Shown here: positions 5,947-10,668 of the stretch, one piece after another
Position numbering within the stretch: position 1 is the first letter of the stretch
How the letters are laid out: each line of letters opens with the position of its first letter
Assembly (NCBI GenBank): GCA_030619185.1
Contig: JAUXBW010000047.1
Location: 1 to 10,668 of the forward strand
Direction: 5' to 3'
Source: Methyloprofundus sp.
GTDB lineage: Bacteria > Pseudomonadota > Gammaproteobacteria > Methylococcales > Methylomonadaceae
DNA: 10,668 nucleotides
The notes under the pieces: model-generated
What the model was told of the DNA's origin: nothing
The model's input: only the letters and a program-made list of their open reading frames with translations
Databases searched by the model: none
Translations under genes and position numbers: made by a program

Positions 5947-6699
5947 ATGTGTTGGAGTGGTGAAGCATCAGCGGTTTTAGCAACCGTTGGCCTGGGAACG
6001 GCAGCGTATGTTGCAATAAAAGGGGAATCTAAAGAACTATGGATTCCATTAACTTATTTTGCATTGATGGAGCTATTGCAAGCGGCTACCTATGTTTATA
6101 TAGACGATTGTAGCTCACCGCAGAACCAGATTCTCACGCTGTTTGGCTATGTCCATATCGCCTTTCAGCCATTTTTCGTCAATATGGTGGCAATGTACTT
6201 TATTCCCGAAAGTGTCAAATTAAAAATAAGAACAACTGTCTATACTCTCTGCGCAATGGCTGCTCTGGCAATGATTGTTAAAATGTTTCCCTTTGCGTGG
6301 GCGGGGCTTTGTAACATTGGTCAGGAAGGTTTTTGTGGCGATCAGATATGCTCCGTTTCTGGTGCATGGCACATTGCATGGCAGATGCCTTTAAATGGCC
6401 TTATGTCCGACCCTGTTTCATGGTTCCCCGGTTTTGAATGGGGCTTGCATGGTTTTGTATATATTTTATCGGCTTTCTATTTACCTTTTATATATGGCTC
6501 GTGGCGCTTTGTTGCCTTTCATTATGTTGTAGGCCCCTGGATTTCAGATGTCACTACCGATGATCCAAATGAGTATTCAGCAGTATGGTGTTTATTCTCG
6601 ATTGCTTTATGCGTATCGGTGATTAAAACGCCTATCAGAAAATATTTACATGTTACAAAATGGCCTTTTTATAAGCGCACGGTGAGCGATTCTTTATAA
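5947..6699 (+). CDS. multi-pass membrane protein, probable DUF5765 family, copy 1
   Basis: The start has a good AAGAGG ribosome site and the diagnostic N-terminus MCWSGEAS. The 250-residue product has about six or seven hydrophobic segments (about 9-25, 31-53, 62-86, 96-120, 166-186, 187-200, 211-228). Conserved patches are MELLQA (41-46), GYVHIAFQPFF (67-77), GAWHIAW (139-145), DDPNE (205-209) and AVWCLFSIAL (212-221). These match my memory of DUF5765, a family of unknown function. Cysteines at 2, 55, 102, 122, 130, 135, 215 and 222 and histidines at 70, 142, 168 and 192 are shared with copy 2 and could bind a metal or heme or form disulfides (inference). It is separated from copy 2 by 38 bases and is likely in the same operon. 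Confidence 0.75.
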   Translation: MCWSGEASAVLATVGLGTAAYVAIKGESKELWIPLTYFALMELLQAATYVYIDDCSSPQNQILTLFGYVHIAFQPFFVNMVAMYFIPESVKLKIRTTVYTLCAMAALAMIVKMFPFAWAGLCNIGQEGFCGDQICSVSGAWHIAWQMPLNGLMSDPVSWFPGFEWGLHGFVYILSAFYLPFIYGSWRFVAFHYVVGPWISDVTTDDPNEYSAVWCLFSIALCVSVIKTPIRKYLHVTKWPFYKRTVSDSL

Positions 6700-6737
6700 A
6701 TTATTTTCTATTACACTAAATTTCGCAAGGGGATCGT

Positions 6738-7490
6738 ATGTGCTGGAGTGGTGAAGCATCTGGAGTATTGGCAGCCGTTGGGCTGGGCACGGCTGCCTAT
6801 GTCGCGTTAAAAAATGAGTCAAAAGAGCTTTGGATACCATTAACATTTTTCGCTTTAATGGAGTTATTACAGGCGGCAACCTATGTTTATATAGATGAAT
6901 GTAACTCGCCGGTTAATCAGGTGCTCACGCTATTTGGCTATCTACACATTGCTTTCCAGCCTTTTTTTATTAATATGGTAGCCATGTACTTTATCCCGGA
7001 GAGCGTTAAACTAAAAATCAGAACCACCGTTTATACTTTATGTGCCGTTGCGGCACTGGCCATGATTGTTAAGATGATGCCTTTTGTTTGGGCCGGACTC
7101 TGTGTTATTGGTACAGAAGCTGTTTGTGGTACGCAAATATGTTCAACTTCAGGAGCATGGCATATCGCCTGGCAGATACCGTTAAACGATATTATGTCGC
7201 CTCCCGTTTCCTGGTTACCTGGATTTGAAGGGGGATTACATGGCTTTGTTTATCTCTGGATCGGGTTTTATCTACCTTTTTTATATGGCTCGTATCGTTT
7301 TGTATTATTCCACTGTATGGTTGGCCCCTGGATATCAGATGCCCTGACTGATGACCCAAATGAATTTGCTGCTGTCTGGTGTTTATTTTCTATCGCACTC
7401 TGCGTATCGATTATTAAGTCGCCGATTAGAAAATATTTACATGTTACTAGATGGCCTTTTTATCACCGCACCGTTAGTGACTCCTTGTAG
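6738..7490 (+). CDS. multi-pass membrane protein, probable DUF5765 family, copy 2
   Basis: This paralogue of the preceding gene has exactly the same length and aligns without gaps. By eye about 43 of 250 residues differ (about 83% identity). Differences are mostly conservative within helices (Ile/Leu/Val, Phe/Tyr) and cluster in the loop at 123-137 and around 173-203. The MCWSGEAS start, MELLQAATYVYI, GYLHIAFQPFF, GAWHIAW, DDPNE and the C-terminal HRTVSDSL are retained, with all eight cysteines plus an extra one at 194. Many silent differences exist, so the duplication is not recent and both copies seem to be under purifying selection. AAGGGG about 7 bases before the ATG is a strong ribosome site, so it can be translated independently on a shared mRNA. 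The function is unknown. Confidence 0.75.
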   Translation: MCWSGEASGVLAAVGLGTAAYVALKNESKELWIPLTFFALMELLQAATYVYIDECNSPVNQVLTLFGYLHIAFQPFFINMVAMYFIPESVKLKIRTTVYTLCAVAALAMIVKMMPFVWAGLCVIGTEAVCGTQICSTSGAWHIAWQIPLNDIMSPPVSWLPGFEGGLHGFVYLWIGFYLPFLYGSYRFVLFHCMVGPWISDALTDDPNEFAAVWCLFSIALCVSIIKSPIRKYLHVTRWPFYHRTVSDSL

Positions 7491-7596
7491 TTTACTTTAG
7501 TGCTAAAAAAGCAATAGTACGTGATATGACATATTGTTTTTTATGCTAACTATGCTAAAGTTTTCCAGATTACCCACAGCTCTCAGCTAAGCACAA

Positions 7597-7637
7597 ATTC
7601 CCGATAAAAGACTTCGGGAATGACGAGACTCTTATCG
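7597..7637. repeat. REP-like hairpin with an alternative overlapping stem
   Basis: ATTCCCGA (7597-7604) and TCGGGAAT (7614-7621) form a perfect 8-bp stem with a 9-base loop, and the right arm continues GACG. The CGGGAATGACG ending resembles a widespread class of dispersed bacterial palindromes. CGATAA (7602-7607) can pair instead with TTATCG (7632-7637), and the two stems exclude each other. It lies between the tandem membrane genes and the DUF3450 operon and may end the former or be a dispersed repeat. The rest of 7491-7732 shows no gene I can support. Confidence 0.5.
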
Positions 7638-7732
7638 TGCTGTTATTTTTAAAGTTTTTCAATGTTACTGTGAGTTGTAGGTAATCAGGAAAGTTTTTGT
7701 CATTCTTCTCTTTAGATAAAGAAATTATTGTT

Positions 7733-8512
7733 ATGCCTTTTTTATCCCGCAAGTGTCAGATATTACTGACATCATCTGTATTAAGCTTAGCCTCGGCTTC
7801 CCTCTTTGCTGACACTCTCTCTAGTACCATACAAACTGAAAGCGCGACCCATAAAAGTGCTATTAAATCGCAAAAGAACATCGATAACCTGGATGATCGC
7901 ACACGCAAGATGCTAGAGCAATACCGCTCTGCTACACGACAAACAAAGACATTACTTACTTATAATGCGCATTTAAAGGCATTACTGGACTCTCAGGAAG
8001 AAGAAAAAGCCTCATTTGCACAGCAATTAGAGCAAATAGAAACGACACAGCGTGAAATAGTGCCACTCATATTAAATATGCAAGAGAGTCTGGCTCAATT
8101 TGTACAACTAGATCTACCTTTTTTACCCGAAGAGCGCCAGCAACGTGTTGCACGCTTAAAAGACATGATGACCCGGGCGGATGTCACTAACGCAGAAAAA
8201 TTTCGCCGCATTATTGAAGCCTATCAAATTGAGAATGATTACGGCAACACTATAGAAGCCTATCGCGCTGATATAGAATTAGCAGGTAAAACCAGCTCGG
8301 TCGATTTTTTACGCCTTGGCCGGGTTGCTCTTTACTATCAACGCCTAGATGGCAGTGAAACCGGTTTCTGGAATGACACGGAAAAACGCTGGGAAACTTT
8401 GCCGACTGAATATCGTAACTCTATCCGTCAGGGGTTACGCATAGCTCGTAAAGAAACTGCCCCTGACTTATTAACCTTACCGATTCCAACTGTAGCAGAG
8501 GGTGTGCAATGA
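7733..8512 (+). CDS. periplasmic DUF3450 protein of a TonB2-type system
   Basis: The 259-residue protein starts at ATG 7733. An upstream in-frame TTG at 7697 would add 12 residues in front of the signal peptide. The leader has K7 in its basic n-region, a hydrophobic core and likely cleavage after SASLFA (residue 26). Residues 45-125 are Glu/Gln/Lys rich and probably coiled coil. The DUF3450 signatures are DLPFLPEER (127-135), EKFRRIIEAYQIENDYG (155-171) and FLRLGRVALYYQ (192-203). These proteins are encoded with TtpC/ExbB proteins and presumably act in the periplasm to help couple the inner-membrane motor to outer-membrane transport; the exact role is unknown. The stop overlaps the next start as ATGA. 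The ribosome site is weak. No Fur box is seen. Confidence 0.88.
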   Translation: MPFLSRKCQILLTSSVLSLASASLFADTLSSTIQTESATHKSAIKSQKNIDNLDDRTRKMLEQYRSATRQTKTLLTYNAHLKALLDSQEEEKASFAQQLEQIETTQREIVPLILNMQESLAQFVQLDLPFLPEERQQRVARLKDMMTRADVTNAEKFRRIIEAYQIENDYGNTIEAYRADIELAGKTSSVDFLRLGRVALYYQRLDGSETGFWNDTEKRWETLPTEYRNSIRQGLRIARKETAPDLLTLPIPTVAEGVQ

Positions 8513-9834
8513 GATTAATTAGCAGTTTTTTCCTCACCCTTTTATTGTCTAATAGCGTATGGGCTGCTCATCAGGGGTTAGACCAGTTATTGCGCGATGT
8601 TAAACAAAGACAAAGCGTCGAGCACAAGATTAACAAAGTCCGTGAGGCAGAATTTCTTGCAGAAAAACAAACCCGGCAACAATTACTTAAAACTGCTCAA
8701 GTCGAACTTGCTCAACAAGAGGCGTTGAGCAAGCAGTTAAAAGTACATTTGGAGAGTAATGAAGAGTTACTCAGTAAATTTGAAACACAATTAAAAGAAC
8801 GTAGTGGCGAACTAGGTGAATTATTTGGTGTGGCAAGGCAAGCCGCTGGTGATTTAAGTGCAGATTTACTTAACTCAATAGTCTCAGCGCAATACTCTGG
8901 TCGTAGTGAAGCATTAAACACCATGATTGAGAGCAAAGCATTGCCCACCATAAATCAGCTGGAAAACCTGTGGTTTACTTTGCTACAAGAAATGACTGAA
9001 TCAGGTAAGGTTGTTCGTTTTAAACGAGAAATACAAGTTTCAGGTAATAGGCAAGAGGCTGAAGTTACTCGTATCGGAGCATTTAATGCAATTGCAAATA
9101 ACAGCTACTTACGCTATTCACCTGAAACAAATATTTTAGTCAGTTTAACGCGTCAGCCAGCTAGCAAATATCTTGATTTACTTGATTCATTTAGCAATGA
9201 TACAACGGGGCTAGCTCCCATTGCAATTGATCCAACACGCGGCGTTATGCTGAGTATGCTTATTCAAACACCAAATGCACAAGAGCGCATTCAACAAGGT
9301 GGGGCGGTTGGTTATATTATTTTGGCTTTAGGGGCGATAGGCTTTCTGTATGCCTTATTACGCCTGATTATTCTGACTATCACAGGCCATAAAATGAAGC
9401 GGCAAATACACGCTGCCGCTGCCTCAGAAGATAATCCCTTAGGTCGCGTATTATCAGCGACAGAGCAGAGTTCAGCGCAAGATAACGCTACATTAGAATT
9501 AATACTGGATGAGGCGATTACCCGTGAAGTGCCTAGTTTGGAAAAGGGGCTATCCATGATCAAGCTATTTGCCGCTGTTGCGCCATTATTAGGCTTGCTT
9601 GGAACGGTAACAGGCATGATCTCCACCTTTCAATCCATTAGCTTGTTTGGAACCGGCGACCCTAAACTTATGGCTGATGGTATTTCTCAAGCTCTGGTAA
9701 CCACAATGTTAGGTTTAAGTGTTGCCATTCCTTTATTATTTCTACACAATTTAGTCGCTTCACGCAGTAAAACATTAGTGCAGATTCTGGATGAACAAAG
9801 TGCTGGCATCATGAGCCGTCGTGCAGGAAAATAA
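8509..9834 (+). CDS. ttpC: TtpC-like MotA/TolQ/ExbB proton channel protein with periplasmic coiled coil
   Basis: The 441 residues match the long ExbB-like TtpC architecture. An N-terminal signal peptide (cleavage near SVWA, residue 19) is followed by a periplasmic coiled coil (about 25-105). A periplasmic domain extends to about 260, and three membrane helices lie at about 267-290, 352-375 and 394-415. The MotA/TolQ/ExbB core has APLLGLLGTVTGMI (358-371) and GISQALVTTMLGLSVAIPLL (391-410). In Vibrio, TtpC joins ExbB2, ExbD2 and TonB2 to energise outer-membrane iron-siderophore receptors. The start overlaps the DUF3450 stop by four bases (ATGA), and the stop overlaps the exbB start by one base (TAATG), so the three genes form a tightly coupled operon. 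The symbol is by architecture and context, not by experiment. Confidence 0.9.
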   Translation: MRLISSFFLTLLLSNSVWAAHQGLDQLLRDVKQRQSVEHKINKVREAEFLAEKQTRQQLLKTAQVELAQQEALSKQLKVHLESNEELLSKFETQLKERSGELGELFGVARQAAGDLSADLLNSIVSAQYSGRSEALNTMIESKALPTINQLENLWFTLLQEMTESGKVVRFKREIQVSGNRQEAEVTRIGAFNAIANNSYLRYSPETNILVSLTRQPASKYLDLLDSFSNDTTGLAPIAIDPTRGVMLSMLIQTPNAQERIQQGGAVGYIILALGAIGFLYALLRLIILTITGHKMKRQIHAAAASEDNPLGRVLSATEQSSAQDNATLELILDEAITREVPSLEKGLSMIKLFAAVAPLLGLLGTVTGMISTFQSISLFGTGDPKLMADGISQALVTTMLGLSVAIPLLFLHNLVASRSKTLVQILDEQSAGIMSRRAGK

Positions 9835-10346
9835 TGGAATTTATAGAAGATATTCGTAACTTTCTTTACTCCGGTGGCGATATTTTATGGCTTATTTTAG
9901 GGGTTGCCATCTGCTTATGGTGTCTGATTGTTGAGCGCTTTATTTTTTTCAGGCAAAATTACCCAGACTTGAGAGCTAGCTGTCTAGATCGATGGGAGCA
10001 ACGTGATGATAAAACATCTGCCTATGCATTATTTATTCGCCAGGAGTTTATTTCTAACGTAGAAATCCAGATGAACCAAGGCGTGTCGATAATAAAATTA
10101 CTTATCGCTTTATGTCCTTTGCTAGGTCTATTAGGTACGGTAACCGGTATGATTCATGTGTTTGATGTCATGGCGATAACCGGCTCGGGTAATGCTCGCG
10201 CCATGGCGGCGGGTATATCTAAAGCAACAATAACTACGATGGCTGGTATGGTGATTGCTATTTCTGGATTATATTTGAATAAACTGATTGAAGAACGTAT
10301 AAGTGATGAATCCCATCATCTTGCAGATTTATTAAAATATCATTAA
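9834..10346 (+). CDS. exbB: ExbB-like biopolymer transport protein (ExbB2 type)
   Basis: This compact 170-residue inner-membrane protein has a first helix at about 16-37, ending in the conserved ERF (34-36). The second helix has CPLLGLLGTVTGMI at 94-107, and the third has GISKATITTMAGMVIAISGLYL at 127-148. Conserved channel threonines are visible (T102, T104, T132, T134, T135). It would form the proton channel with ExbD to power a TonB-like protein. An AGGA ribosome site lies within the end of the previous gene, with a one-base TAATG overlap. The length is normal for ExbB2, so the gene is intact. The expected exbD, tonB and TPR genes do not follow, and 10347-10668 has no gene of size. Confidence 0.92.
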   Translation: MEFIEDIRNFLYSGGDILWLILGVAICLWCLIVERFIFFRQNYPDLRASCLDRWEQRDDKTSAYALFIRQEFISNVEIQMNQGVSIIKLLIALCPLLGLLGTVTGMIHVFDVMAITGSGNARAMAAGISKATITTMAGMVIAISGLYLNKLIEERISDESHHLADLLKYH

Positions 10347-10434
10347 ATTAAAAAAGAAACTGCTCCATAAGCTTTATATTATCGTAACTACTCAGCGGAT
10401 TTCAGCATCATAAGCTATTGATTTATAGTAGTAA

Positions 10435-10508
10435 GGGTGGGCAAAGCTTGCGTACCCATCTTGGTCACAGGAGGATGAAATGATGAGCACACTGCGTTTT
10501 GCCCATCC
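10435..10508. repeat. REP-like imperfect inverted repeat downstream of exbB
   Basis: GGGTGGGCAAA (10435-10445) is inverted as TTTGCCCATCC (10498-10508), 10 of 11 matching. The similarity extends over about 26-base arms (10435-10460 and 10482-10508), each of which can also fold on itself. The GGGTGGGCA...TGCCCATCC form resembles a common class of dispersed bacterial palindromes. It falls in the 322 bases after exbB, which otherwise hold only AT-rich DNA, a tiny ORF and a 12-bp palindrome (10646-10657). Confidence 0.6.
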
Positions 10509-10586
10509 TGCACGTAATTTATGTCATTGATTAATAAAATGGAATTTATTTATCTGAGAAACTATATGTTATCAAGATAGGAATAC

Positions 10587-10658
10587 ATGCTTAAAATTAT
10601 GCAGGCCATCTCTAATGAGCTCTTACGAGCCGCAAAAAGAAGCTCTACCGATCGGTAA
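10587..10658 (+). CDS. possible 23-residue ORF, doubtful
   Basis: ATG to TAA encodes MLKIMQAISNELLRAAKRSS plus three residues, a short amphipathic basic helix. TAGGA lies 4 bases upstream, closer than ideal. The stop falls within the 12-bp palindrome TACCGATCGGTA (10646-10657). It could be a small protein, the remains of a truncated gene, or chance. It does not resemble the start of ExbD. Confidence 0.15.
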   Translation: MLKIMQAISNELLRAAKRSSTDR

Positions 10659-10668
10659 CTAATTCACC

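Noticed and set aside
7697..7732. TTG start for the DUF3450 protein
   Set aside because: It would put 12 extra residues ahead of the signal peptide and lacks a ribosome site; ATG 7733 is preferred.
7570..7752. Antisense 60-residue ORF in the intergenic region
   Set aside because: It covers the REP-like hairpin and the start of the DUF3450 gene, and the protein has no recognisable features.
9312..9626. 104-residue antisense ORF within the TtpC-like gene
   Set aside because: It is a shadow of the strongly conserved MotA/ExbB coding region; its composition reflects the opposite strand.
10480..10530. 16-residue ORF with a strong AGGAGG upstream
   Set aside because: It lies inside the REP-like inverted repeat (10435-10508); the ribosome-site match is part of the spacer and the product is a translation of repeat DNA.
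10588..10668. Start of exbD at the right edge
   Set aside because: The only ORF closes after 23 codons and shows none of the N-terminal ExbD features.

Overview
The window looks like chromosomal DNA of a gammaproteobacterium of moderate to low GC content. The evidence is a mutY-yggX pair on one strand, as in Escherichia coli, and a DUF3450/TtpC/ExbB module of the kind found beside TonB2-type systems in Vibrio and Shewanella. I cannot name a genus. No tRNA, rRNA, CRISPR array or transposase gene is visible.

Layout. Bases 1-140 hold the GC-rich (about 64%) 3' end of an unidentified gene, unlike the AT-richer remainder. A beta-hydroxyacid dehydrogenase (386-1243, +) follows. It converges on yggX and mutY (1445-2762, -), with a 13-bp perfect inverted repeat between the two convergent units. 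Upstream of mutY is a palindromic intergenic region and a divergently transcribed 50-residue membrane protein (2898-3050, +) that ends in a clear intrinsic terminator. A secreted protein built from about six DSFGN repeats (3168-3581, -) lies downstream of a MoxR AAA+ ATPase/DUF58 pair (5713-3695, -). The moxR/DUF58 junction carries a 145-bp insertion-like element with 21-bp terminal inverted repeats and a 3-bp target duplication.

The right half is on the + strand. Two tandem paralogous 250-residue membrane proteins (5947-7490, probably DUF5765, about 83% identical) are followed by a REP-like hairpin region. Next comes a three-gene overlapping operon: a DUF3450 periplasmic coiled-coil protein, a TtpC-like coiled-coil MotA/TolQ/ExbB protein, and a short ExbB. 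The ExbD and TonB genes expected next are absent; the last 322 bases hold a REP-like inverted repeat and at most a tiny ORF.

Functional picture. MutY and YggX are both linked to oxidative damage and iron-sulfur biology. MoxR with DUF58 is a chaperone-type pair, here without the usual VWA/TPR partners. The DUF3450/TtpC/ExbB set is the inner-membrane and periplasmic part of an energy-transducing TonB-like system. The clearest novel observation is the small mobile-looking element. Removing it with one copy of its TAA duplication recreates an overlapping TAATG stop-start junction between moxR and the DUF58 gene.
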